Shown here piece by piece: positions 7,352 through 13,617 of a DNA stretch of 20,214 nt (position 1 is its first letter; every line of letters starts with the position of its first letter). The position numbers and the translations under genes were made by a program. Source of the stretch: JAGLSB01 sp023135955. Lineage in GTDB: Bacteria; Bacteroidota; Bacteroidia; Bacteroidales; GCA-2748055. Under the pieces are notes generated by a model, which did no database searches, was not told where the DNA came from, and worked only from the letters and a program-made list of their open reading frames with translations. The DNA is taken from assembly GCA_030673645.1 (NCBI GenBank), contig DAOVIO010000060.1:1-20214 (forward strand). Direction: 5' to 3'.

Positions 7352-7942
7352 ATGAAAGGGAAATTGATAATTCTTTCAGCACCTTCAGGTTCAGGAAAAA
7401 CTACTATTGTTAAGTCATTACTTGAAAGAATTCCTGAACTGAGTTTTTCTATCTCTGCCACTAGCAGACCAAAAAGAGAGAATGAAACAGATGGAAAGGA
7501 TTATTATTTTCTGAGTCCTGAAGATTTTAAAGAAAAAATTCAAAGAGAGGAATTTATTGAATGGGAAGAAGTATATGCTAATCGATACTATGGCACACTA
7601 AAATCAGAAGTAGAAAGACTCTGGAATGAAGGATTCCATGTGATCTTCGACATTGATGTTATAGGCGGAATTAATTTAAAGAAGTCCTTCGGAGAAAGAG
7701 CATTAGCACTTTTCATAGGAGTATCGGATCCAGAAATTCTAGAAGAAAGACTTCGTAGCAGATTAACAGAAAACGAAGAAAGTTTGAAGGCACGATTAGA
7801 AAAAGCAGAAGAAGAGAGAAGTTTTTCTACTGAGTTCGATGAATTAATAATAAACGACAAACTTGATGTGGCTGTTGAGGAGTGTTTTGGGAAGGTGAGG
7901 GAGTTCATTTCGGCTACGCTCAATGAACCCGGGAAAATGTAA
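7352..7942 (+). CDS. gmk: Guanylate kinase
   Basis: This 196-aa cytosolic enzyme phosphorylates GMP to GDP. The P-loop APSGSGKTT is at residues 10-18, the GMP-binding segment ISATSRPKRENETDGKDYYFLS follows in two pieces at about 34-55, then EFIEWEEVYANRYYGT and IFDIDVIGG. The LID region lies around RLRSRLTENEESLKARL. The enzyme appears complete at FGKVREF. The last 13 residues (EFISATLNEPGKM) are encoded by one arm of an inverted repeat (7903-7928) shared with the region just downstream, so the C-terminus is probably a repeat-derived extension. The stop shares its last A with an upstream ATG of the nadD frame. Confidence 0.95.
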   Translation: MKGKLIILSAPSGSGKTTIVKSLLERIPELSFSISATSRPKRENETDGKDYYFLSPEDFKEKIQREEFIEWEEVYANRYYGTLKSEVERLWNEGFHVIFDIDVIGGINLKKSFGERALALFIGVSDPEILEERLRSRLTENEESLKARLEKAEEERSFSTEFDELIINDKLDVAVEECFGKVREFISATLNEPGKM

Positions 7943-7977
7943 TGAAACAGAACGTTCATTGCGTAGTCGAAATGAAC
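7903..7977. repeat. Inverted pair of a ~25-bp palindromic repeat across the gmk 3' end
   Basis: Copy 1 (7903-7928) and copy 2 (7954-7977) are near reverse complements. Both start GTTCATT and end AATGAAC, so each is also a hairpin with 7-bp arms; the middles share TCGRCTACGC (copy 1 strand). The first lies inside gmk coding sequence, the second between gmk and nadD. Very similar 'ttcgactacgctcaatgaac' elements are common in Bacteroidota intergenic DNA (from memory). Confidence 0.8.
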
Positions 7978-7998
7978 GAATTCAACAAATCTTTAACA

Positions 7999-8571
7999 AT
8001 GAAAACAGGACTATTCTTCGGATCATTCAATCCAATCCATAATGGACATATGGCTATTGCCGAGTATATTATTGAGAATACGGATCTGGATGAATTCTGG
8101 TTTGTTGTAAGTCCCATGAATCCATTAAAGAGAAAAAAAACTATGCTTGAGGACCATCACAGACTTGAACTTGTTTACAAGGCCATTGGCGATGATCCAA
8201 GATTCAAGGTGTCCGATATAGAATTCAGTATGCCTAAACCGTCTTATACCATTGATACTCTTATATATCTGTCTGAAAAAAATCCGGAACGGGAATTTGA
8301 ATTGATTATGGGCTCTGACAATCTGATGAATTTCAATCGGTGGAAAAATCATGAAATTCTTATCCAACAATACAAAAGACTGGTTTATCCACGTCATGGA
8401 GATAGCATGGAAGAGATGCTCCAACATAAAAACATTGAAATAGTTAATGCTCCCAGAATGGAAATTTCTTCCAGTTTTATTCGCAATGCAATTTCAAAGG
8501 GCATAAAAACAAAATTCTTTTTGCCACCAGCCGTTTGGGAATATATTGATGAAATGAATTTTTATAGGTAG
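7999..8571 (+). CDS. nadD: Nicotinate-nucleotide adenylyltransferase
   Basis: This 190-aa enzyme transfers AMP from ATP to nicotinate mononucleotide, giving deamido-NAD in NAD synthesis. It starts MKTGLFFGSFNPIHNGH, the nucleotidyltransferase GSFNPxHxGH motif at residues 8-17. The central MGSDNLMNFNRWKN and the C-terminal MEISSSFIRNAISKG (the SSxxIR ATP-binding motif) are typical of NadD. An ATG at 7942 overlapping the gmk stop would add 19 residues, but those come from the inverted repeat and precede the normal start, so 7999 is preferred. Third gene of the yicC-gmk-nadD operon. It ends 2 bp from the convergent oxidoreductase gene, leaving no room for separate terminators. Confidence 0.95.
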   Translation: MKTGLFFGSFNPIHNGHMAIAEYIIENTDLDEFWFVVSPMNPLKRKKTMLEDHHRLELVYKAIGDDPRFKVSDIEFSMPKPSYTIDTLIYLSEKNPEREFELIMGSDNLMNFNRWKNHEILIQQYKRLVYPRHGDSMEEMLQHKNIEIVNAPRMEISSSFIRNAISKGIKTKFFLPPAVWEYIDEMNFYR

Positions 8572-8573
8572 TC

Positions 8574-9884
8574 CTACAAAGTATATCCATTCTCATAATC
8601 CCTACTCAAAAATTCGCTTGCTTCGTCATCATCAACAAATGTTTGAGTATCAGGATTCCATTCTACAGGTCTTTTCAATTCAGCAGCAATATTACCCAGG
8701 GTACAAGAAGCACAGATAGAATGTCCAATATCCACATTTGCAGCTGGCTCTTCTCTGGTTCTGACACAATCAATAAAATTCATATGATGAGCTGATCTTC
8801 CTTCGTAAGGAACATCAGTTTCATCTACTTTCTGGATAAGTGATTCATCGGAAGTTTCAAAATGACCACGTCCTACCTCAACCCATGCATTTTCTCCATA
8901 AAACTTAACACCTTGCTGACCATTATTAAAGTCAGTATGATAAAGATGAATGCCATTTTCAAAAATATAGGTTAGATACTTATTATCTTCAAATCCACCA
9001 GGGATAACTTTAACAGGTCCTGATTTATCATAACCAAGAGCCCATTGTGCAATATCCATCATATGAGCTCCCCAGTCTGTCATTAAACCACCCCCTAATC
9101 CCTTGTACCATCTCCAGCCACCCCAGATTTGTTCGTCTTGTGGTGGATCAACTGTAATAGGCGGATTCAATTCTTTATTATAATGTACTTTTGGTGCAGG
9201 CCCTATCCATTTCTCCCAATTCAAACCTTCTGGAATTTCTTCTTCAGGTACATCATAAGGTATTGGATGTGGATCTTCAGATCCTAAAAACACCTCAACT
9301 TTTTCTATTTTCCCTAATTTACCATCTTGAACAAGCTTAACTGCATGTTGAAAGTTTGGATCAGATCGTTGCTGGCTACCAACTGCTAAAATTTTATTAT
9401 TAGCTCTTACAGCTTTCACAAGCTTTTGGCCTTCCTCAATGGAATAAGTTAACGGCTTTTCAAGATAAACATCTTTCCCTGCTTCAAGGGCATCGAGTGC
9501 CATTCTGGCATGCCAGTGATCAGGTGCAGCAATGACAACAGCATTAATATTTGGGCAAGCCAGAAGTTCTTTATAATCTTCATATACATTTACCTCAACT
9601 TTTTCCTCATTAGCAGCATAATAGTCATTTGCCTTCTTCAAAAAGCGTTCTCTTTTTACTGCATATACATCTGCTCCTGCTATAACTTTCACATTTTTAT
9701 CGAGAGCAAGAAAGCTCCCCTGAAGAAAATTTGTTTGTCTTCCTAATCCTATAAAACCGATATTAAGCACATCGCTTTCGGGTGTCTGGCATGACTTTAA
9801 AGGAAACAAGCTAATACCTGCAGCTCCAAGTAAAGAATTTCGTAAAAAGGTTCTTCTGTTTAAAGATGGACTTAAGTTTTTCAT
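8574..9884 (-). CDS. Exported Gfo/Idh/MocA-family oxidoreductase
   Basis: This 436-aa NAD(P)-dependent oxidoreductase-like protein begins with a Tat-type signal: NRRTFLRNSLLGAAGISLF (residues 9-27), a twin-arginine motif before a hydrophobic stretch. The Rossmann domain follows (GFIGLGRQ at 43-50), then APDHWHARMALDALEAGKDV and LEKPL (141-145, the family EKP motif). The C-terminal domain has GGGLMTDWGAHMMDIAQWALG (264-284) with the usual His274/Asp277. Such Tat-exported members in Bacteroidota are thought to act on sugars in the periplasm; some relatives are GH109 glycosidases, but its motifs do not specially match that group. Cys32 after LKS could be lipidated, though Lys at -2 makes a poor lipobox. 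A good -7 box lies at 9926-9933. Confidence 0.9.
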   Translation of the reverse strand: MKNLSPSLNRRTFLRNSLLGAAGISLFPLKSCQTPESDVLNIGFIGLGRQTNFLQGSFLALDKNVKVIAGADVYAVKRERFLKKANDYYAANEEKVEVNVYEDYKELLACPNINAVVIAAPDHWHARMALDALEAGKDVYLEKPLTYSIEEGQKLVKAVRANNKILAVGSQQRSDPNFQHAVKLVQDGKLGKIEKVEVFLGSEDPHPIPYDVPEEEIPEGLNWEKWIGPAPKVHYNKELNPPITVDPPQDEQIWGGWRWYKGLGGGLMTDWGAHMMDIAQWALGYDKSGPVKVIPGGFEDNKYLTYIFENGIHLYHTDFNNGQQGVKFYGENAWVEVGRGHFETSDESLIQKVDETDVPYEGRSAHHMNFIDCVRTREEPAANVDIGHSICASCTLGNIAAELKRPVEWNPDTQTFVDDDEASEFLSRDYENGYTL

Positions 9885-9925
9885 AGTATAAGAATATTAT
9901 TAAATAATTACAGAGATTAAGGACT

Positions 9926-9933
9926 CAAAGATA
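9926..9933 (-). promoter_or_regulatory. -7 box (TATCTTTG) for the Gfo/Idh/MocA gene
   Basis: On the - strand TATCTTTG matches TAnnTTTG exactly. The -33 region (about 9951-9957) is TTTTCG, an imperfect TTTG. The leader to the ATG at 9884 would be about 35 nt. Confidence 0.5.
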
Positions 9934-9981
9934 AGTAAAAATGTTATTGTCGAAAATCAGGAATGAAAGGTGATGTGAGGG

Positions 9982-10061
9982 TGCTAAGTGAAACTCAGCC
10001 TTCGGGAGTTTACAAACCGAAAGATGTTAGTTGAACTAGTCCCGGGTATTCTCTCGGGATC
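9982..10061 (+). repeat. Dispersed composite hairpin repeat, copy 2
   Basis: This is the inverted counterpart of 3454-3537. TGCTAAGTGAAAC (9982-9994) and the 32 bp at 10030-10061 match that copy, the latter with one difference. The 35-bp middle differs but contains its own imperfect stem (CCTTCGG at 9999-10005 with CCGAAAG at 10017-10023). The outer hairpin here pairs CCCGGG/CCCGAG-type arms around TATTCT. Confidence 0.75.
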
Positions 10062-10065
10062 TTAT

Positions 10066-10105
10066 TGTGCTGGCGTGCTGGTGTGCTGGTGTGGTAATGT
10101 GCTGG
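10066..10105 (+). repeat. Five in-phase octamers, TGTGCTGG type
   Basis: Consecutive 8-bp units are TGTGCTGG, CGTGCTGG, TGTGCTGG, TGTGGTAA and TGTGCTGG, with no phase slip. The array starts 4 bp after the composite hairpin repeat. The same octamer recurs three times perfectly at 10817-10840, on the other side of korC. Confidence 0.85.
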
Positions 10106-10154
10106 ATATCTACAAGTAACGTCCAGTCATTTATGAAAACTTAGCTTTTGTTAA

Positions 10155-10246
10155 TTTAAAGTTTGCCGGTTTAAAGTTTAAGAGGTTTCAGGTTGAGTCA
10201 ACCTCAAACTTTAAACAACGACTGAAAGGAGTTAAACCTGAAACCT
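10155..10246. repeat. Interleaved inverted repeats (A-B-A'-B') at the korC 3' end
   Basis: Arm A (10169-10185, GTTTAAAGTTTAAGAGG) pairs with A' (10202-10216, CCTCAAACTTTAAAC) with a 2-nt bulge. Arm B (10183-10194, AGGTTTCAGGTT) is perfectly complementary to B' (10235-10246), which overlaps the korC stop codon. Between them AGGTTGA-G-TCAACCT (10190-10204 region) is a further tight dyad, and TTTAAAGTTT is also repeated directly at 10155 and 10170. The two main pairs cross, so as RNA they could alternate or form a pseudoknot. Confidence 0.6.
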
Positions 10247-10802
10247 AATCCTCAGCCTTATGAATCTCTCTCACAACTTCAAGTCCTATTTTTATTGCAT
10301 CCTCATTTACAGGAATCAGATGATGATGCCTTTCGGGAAGAGACTTTTTTAAACCTTCGATAACATTTTCAAGTTTGACTATTGGTCGTATTTTAAGAAA
10401 AGCACCCAATACAATCATATTAAAGGTTTTAGTGGTAGACATCTTTGCAGATTCCTCTGCTGCATCGACCCTGAAAATATGAATATCTTTACGCTCCGGG
10501 TGATGAGTAATTCCATTGCCATCATAAAGAAGCAGTCCACCGGGTTTAACCCGCTCTTCAAATTTATCCATTGACTGCTGGTTCAGAATAATTGCAGTAT
10601 CAAAATCAAGCAAGATGGGTGAGCTAACCTTCTCATCACTCAATATGACTGAAACATTGGCTGTTCCTCCCCTCATCTCCGGTCCGTAGGAAGGCATCCA
10701 GCTAACTTCCATATTCTGCATCATTCCTGAATATGCAAGGATTTTACCCATTGAGAGTACTCCTTGTCCGCCAAATCCTGCAATAATTATTTCTTCTGTC
10801 AT
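10245..10802 (-). CDS. korC: 2-oxoacid:ferredoxin oxidoreductase, gamma subunit
   Basis: This 185-aa subunit begins MTEEIIIAGFGGQGVLSMGK, with the GFGGQG motif at 9-14 that marks gamma subunits of the 2-oxoacid:ferredoxin oxidoreductase family. PSYGPEMRGGTANVSVILSD follows in two parts at about 35-54, and a C-terminal helical region. With alpha, beta and ferredoxin-like subunits it oxidatively decarboxylates a 2-oxoacid to the acyl-CoA, reducing ferredoxin. A longer frame begins at 10916, but its extra 38 residues translate the TGTGCTGG octamers and the CCCGATA hairpin (PAHQH-like low complexity), so ATG at 10802 is chosen. It is 462 bp away from korB, an unusual gap in an otherwise packed operon. 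Substrate (2-oxoglutarate or branched-chain 2-oxoacids) is not resolved. Confidence 0.92.
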   Translation of the reverse strand: MTEEIIIAGFGGQGVLSMGKILAYSGMMQNMEVSWMPSYGPEMRGGTANVSVILSDEKVSSPILLDFDTAIILNQQSMDKFEERVKPGGLLLYDGNGITHHPERKDIHIFRVDAAEESAKMSTTKTFNMIVLGAFLKIRPIVKLENVIEGLKKSLPERHHHLIPVNEDAIKIGLEVVREIHKAED

Positions 10803-11264
10803 TGGTAAAGTATTGATGTGCTGGTGTGCTGGTGTGCTGGTGTTCCCGATAGTTATCGGGAGGTGTGTTGGTGTTGATAACCAACTCCTATCAAACAACA
10901 ACACTTCATACAACACAGTTTATTATAATTTTAATTATTTACTTCTCCAGGTACTCGTTCTTCACTCTTCACTTCATAACCTCCTCACTTCCCAACCTAT
11001 TCCTCCCCTCAATACTCTCCCTCAACCTCTTGCTGAATTATCAAGAAATTGTTTGGAGTGTGAGTTTAGAGCAAGAGTGTAAAAACATCATCCCACATCA
11101 CTTCCCCCCCCAGCATTTCCCCATCTTTCACCCCCCTCTTCCGATAGCTATCGCCCCCCCTAAAGGGTGGAGGTTAGTCATTTGCTTATCGATGGTGATC
11201 GAACCACGAAATCACGAAACCACATAACCGCATAACTCCATAACTTCTTAACCTCATCACTTCT
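10803..11264. other. 462-bp low-complexity spacer splitting korB from korC
   Basis: It contains TGTGCTGG octamers and a CCCGATA/TATCGGG hairpin (10817-10880), a long stretch that is pyrimidine-rich on the + strand (about 10940-11150) with C runs and a degenerate CGATAGCTATCG palindrome near 11143-11154, and an 8-bp-period array next to korB (11202-11273). Frames in this stretch encode only low-complexity peptides. I see no gene, tRNA or clear promoter. Confidence 0.75.
10817..10880 (+). repeat. TGTGCTGG octamers with adjoining CCCGATA hairpin
   Basis: Three perfect TGTGCTGG units run 10817-10840. They are followed by CCCGATA (10845-10851), GT, TATCGGG (10854-10860), a 7-bp-arm palindrome of a type widespread in Bacteroidota spacers, and then by GGTGTGTTGGTGTTGAT, which continues the octamer theme. 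It lies 15 bp upstream of the korC start codon, so it would be in the leader of korC mRNA. Confidence 0.8.
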
Positions 11265-11273
11265 TCACTTCCC
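11202..11273. repeat. Nine in-phase degenerate octamers abutting the korB stop
   Basis: Read in 8-bp steps from 11202 the units are AACCACGA, AATCACGA, AACCACAT, AACCGCAT, AACTCCAT, AACTTCTT, AACCTCAT, CACTTCTT and CACTTCCC. The phase never slips and A-C are kept at positions 2-3 in nearly all. The last units run into the final codons of korB (stop at 11265-11267). It looks like a decayed tandem array. Confidence 0.7.
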
Positions 11274-12047
11274 TCCAACCATTTCCCCATCCACCTTTAT
11301 ATCTCCAAGCGGATAAAAGGGAAACATATTTTCTTCCATCCAGGTATTAGCCTGAACAGGTGCCATTTTCCATCCTGAATTACAGTTAGAAACTATCTCA
11401 ATAAAGGACAATCCTTTTTTCTCTTTCTGATTTTCGAAAGCTTTTCTGATTGCTTTTTTTGCTTTTCTTACATTTCCAGGCTTATGCACAGCTTGTCGAG
11501 TCACAAAGGAGACTCCCGGTAGCATTGCCACCAGTTCAGTAATTTTAATAGGATTCCCCATTGTACTCACATCTCGACCAAAGGGTGAAGTAGAAGATTT
11601 CATTCCCGGTAAAGTAGTCGGTGCCATTTGACCTCCTGTCATTCCGTAAATACCATTATTAACAAAAATAATTACTATATTTTCACCTCTGTTACAAGCA
11701 TGTATTGTTTCTGCTGTACCAATGGCAGCCAAATCGCCATCGCCCTGGTAAGTAAAAACAAATTTATCGGGCCAGAGTCTTTTTATTCCTGTAGCTACAG
11801 CAGGAGCTCTTCCGTGTGCTGCTTGCGAAAAATCAACATTCATAAAGTCATACGCCAATACCGAACATCCAACCGGAGCAACGCCAATGGTATCGTTCTG
11901 AATGCCCATTTCATCTACAACTTCCATAAGGATTCTGTGAGCTGTTCCATGGCCACATCCAGGACAATATGACAAAGCATTATCTGTCATCAATGGAGTT
12001 ATAGAGTAAACTTTATTTTCTTCCTTTATAATATCTTTGATATCCAT
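11265..12047 (-). CDS. korB: 2-oxoacid:ferredoxin oxidoreductase, beta subunit (TPP-binding)
   Basis: This 260-aa subunit binds thiamine diphosphate. Visible are YCPGCGHGTAHRI (residues 27-39, the CPGCGH signature), GVAPVGCSVLAYDF, HGRAPAVATGIKR, then the TPP/Mg motif YQGDGDLAAIGTAETIHA ending in FVNNGIYGMTGGQ. Together with the alpha subunit it forms the catalytic core. The start ATG at 12047 lies 2 bp after the korA stop, so translation is probably coupled. Family length is about 250-290 aa, so it is complete. The last codons (GGK then TGA) overlap an 8-bp-period repeat array, which may have shaped the C-terminus. Confidence 0.94.
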   Translation of the reverse strand: MDIKDIIKEENKVYSITPLMTDNALSYCPGCGHGTAHRILMEVVDEMGIQNDTIGVAPVGCSVLAYDFMNVDFSQAAHGRAPAVATGIKRLWPDKFVFTYQGDGDLAAIGTAETIHACNRGENIVIIFVNNGIYGMTGGQMAPTTLPGMKSSTSPFGRDVSTMGNPIKITELVAMLPGVSFVTRQAVHKPGNVRKAKKAIRKAFENQKEKKGLSFIEIVSNCNSGWKMAPVQANTWMEENMFPFYPLGDIKVDGEMVGGK

Positions 12048-12049
12048 AA

Positions 12050-13120
12050 TTACTTGTTTTCAATTAGTTTTTCCAATGCTTCAAGTACTTCATCGGGTGA
12101 GTGAATTACCCCACCATATCTTCCAAAATGTTCTACCCAAACTTTCCCGTTTACAGCAAGTCGCACATCTTCAACCATCTGTCCTGCACTCATTTCAACA
12201 GAAAGAAATCCTTTAACTTTATCTGCCAGTTTATTAATAATGTCTTTTGGAAATGGGAAAAGTGTAATAGGTCGAAGTAATCCGGCTTTAATACCTTTTG
12301 CTCTGGCTGTTTCAACTGCTTTCTGACTAATTCTTGCACTGGATCCGTATGCTACAATAATATATTCAGCGTCTTCAGTCATAATTTCCTCATATCTGAC
12401 TTCAAGTTCTTCAATTTTCTTGTATTTAGCCTGAAGTTTATGATTATGCTTTTCCTGGCGATAAGGATCAAGTTCGAGAGAGGTTATAACATTCCTTTCC
12501 CGATCATCAGATTTTCCAGTTGTAGTCCAGGCAGGATCAAAAAAATCGAGTCGTGGTTCCTGATCAAATAGTTCTACTTTCTCCATCATTTGGCCTATCA
12601 CTCCATCACTCAGCATCATTACAGGATTGCGGTATTTAAACGCAAGTTCAAATCCCAATTTAACGAAATCTGACATTTCCTGAACCGATCCCGGTGCAAG
12701 AACAATTAATCTATAATCGCCATGTCCTCCACCTTTTGTCGACTGAAAATAATCGGCCTGCGAAGGTTGTATGGTACCTAATCCAGGACCTCCCCTTACT
12801 ACATTCACGATAAGACATGGCAACTCAGCTCCTGCAATATATGATATACCTTCTTGTTTCAAACTTATCCCGGGACTTGATGAGGAAGTCATTACTCTTT
12901 TCCCTGTCCCAGCCGCTCCATAAACCATATTAATGGCAGCAATTTCACTTTCAGCCTGCAGTACAACCATTCCTGTCCTTTTCTCTGGTTGCTCAACCAT
13001 TAAGTATTCCAACACTTCCGACTGAGGAGTAATAGGGTAACCAAAATAGGCATCAACACCAGCCCTGATTGCAGCTTCAGCAACGGCTTCGTTACCCTTC
13101 ATTAATTTAAGTTCGCTCAT
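12050..13120 (-). CDS. korA: 2-oxoacid:ferredoxin oxidoreductase, alpha subunit
   Basis: This 356-aa subunit starts MSELKLMKGNEAVAEAAIRAG and contains GYPITPQSEVLEYL (28-41), the pyrimidine-binding YPITPSxE signature. Next come VLQAESEIAAINMVYGAAGTG, MTSSSSPGISLKQEGISYIAG in two pieces, and RGGPGLGTIQPSQADYFQ. The C-terminal domain ends with the YGSSARISQKAV and MSAGQMVEDVRLAV segments. Many Bacteroidota homologues with this exact N-terminus are labelled VorB (3-methyl-2-oxobutanoate oxidoreductase), others KorA, so the substrate is uncertain. It is separated by 16 bp from the ferredoxin-like gene upstream and 2 bp from korB downstream. Confidence 0.94.
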   Translation of the reverse strand: MSELKLMKGNEAVAEAAIRAGVDAYFGYPITPQSEVLEYLMVEQPEKRTGMVVLQAESEIAAINMVYGAAGTGKRVMTSSSSPGISLKQEGISYIAGAELPCLIVNVVRGGPGLGTIQPSQADYFQSTKGGGHGDYRLIVLAPGSVQEMSDFVKLGFELAFKYRNPVMMLSDGVIGQMMEKVELFDQEPRLDFFDPAWTTTGKSDDRERNVITSLELDPYRQEKHNHKLQAKYKKIEELEVRYEEIMTEDAEYIIVAYGSSARISQKAVETARAKGIKAGLLRPITLFPFPKDIINKLADKVKGFLSVEMSAGQMVEDVRLAVNGKVWVEHFGRYGGVIHSPDEVLEALEKLIENK

Positions 13121-13136
13121 TATAATTCCTTTTAAT

Positions 13137-13361
13137 TTAAACTATGACACGGTAAACTTCAATAACACCATCGGGACAAACAAGCGCGCAATTTGTACAA
13201 CCAGTACATAATTCAGGTCGTTCCATGTATGCATAAGGATATCCCTTACTGTTTACTTCTTTTGAAAGCTCAATTACATCGGTCGGGCAGTTAACCACGC
13301 AGATGTTGCAACCTTTGCACTTTTCTATATCTACGACGATTGCCCCTTTAGCTCTTCCCAT
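13137..13361 (-). CDS. korD: 2-oxoacid:ferredoxin oxidoreductase, delta (2x[4Fe-4S]) subunit
   Basis: This 74-aa bacterial-type ferredoxin subunit has two cluster motifs: CKGCNICVVNCP (about residues 14-25) and CTGCTNCALVCP (about 52-63), each CxxCxxCxxxCP. It should pass electrons from the TPP-bound intermediate to free ferredoxin. It is the first gene of the korDABC operon. Start ATG at 13361 precedes the normal N-terminus GRAKGAIVVDIEKCKGC. The leader has a 12-bp perfect palindrome TCTAATATTAGA (13376-13387) and, further up, a 17-bp-arm hairpin (13539-13578). Confidence 0.94.
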   Translation of the reverse strand: MGRAKGAIVVDIEKCKGCNICVVNCPTDVIELSKEVNSKGYPYAYMERPELCTGCTNCALVCPDGVIEVYRVIV

Positions 13362-13375
13362 AATATATTGTTTTT

Positions 13376-13387
13376 TCTAATATTAGA
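13376..13387. promoter_or_regulatory. 12-bp palindrome in the korD leader
   Basis: TCTAATATTAGA is perfectly self-complementary and ends 15 bp before the korD start. It is AT-rich, so chance is a real possibility; an operator role is conjecture. Confidence 0.25.
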
Positions 13388-13538
13388 TTATGTCTTGTAA
13401 AAATAAAAATTATATACGAAATCAAAATTTTTCAAGCTATTGAATTAACTAGTTGGTATCGGTGTTTAACAACACAAGTCGTCATTTTCCTGTCTATCAT
13501 ACACTTATATTGCATTGTGTCTTATGGAAATTAATATA

Positions 13539-13578
13539 GTTGCTACTATATAACATGATACTGTTATATAGTAGTAAC
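13539..13578 (-). terminator. Strong hairpin between the aminotransferase gene and korD
   Basis: Arms of 17 bp (13539-13555, GTTGCTACTATATAACA, and 13562-13578) flank the loop TGATAC, with one non-Watson-Crick pair. It lies 40-79 bp past the aminotransferase stop in that gene's direction of transcription. No long U-tract follows on the - strand (TATATTAATTTCC), so it is either a weak or factor-assisted terminator or a mobile palindrome. Confidence 0.45.
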
Positions 13579-13612
13579 CAGTAACCAACACCACCAACCA
13601 ACACCAACAACC
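13577..13612 (-). repeat. GTTGGT-type low-complexity tract
   Basis: On the - strand this reads as repeated GTTGGTG/GGTTGGTGGT elements, related to the TGTGYTGG octamers seen around korC, and begins about 6 bp after the aminotransferase stop codon. Units are degenerate. Confidence 0.55.
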
Positions 13613-13617
13613 ACTTC

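Larger units (their letters stand above)
9885..10244. other. 360-bp repeat-rich spacer between the oxidoreductase start and korC end
   Basis: From left to right it holds the oxidoreductase leader and -7 box, the composite hairpin repeat copy 2 (9982-10061), an octamer array (10066-10105) and interleaved inverted repeats (10155-10246). No coding frame is credible. Confidence 0.7.

Noticed and set aside
7942..7998. 19-residue N-terminal extension of NadD from the ATG overlapping the gmk stop
   Set aside because: It translates the inverted repeat copy, and GLFFGSFNPIHNGH is normally at the very N-terminus.
10803..10916. 38-residue N-terminal extension of KorC
   Set aside because: It is a translation of TGTGCTGG octamers and the CCCGATA hairpin.
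10813..11227. Two overlapping + strand frames of 89 and 120 codons in the korB-korC spacer
   Set aside because: Low-complexity Pro/Leu/Ser/Thr-rich products from pyrimidine-rich repeats, with no family signature.
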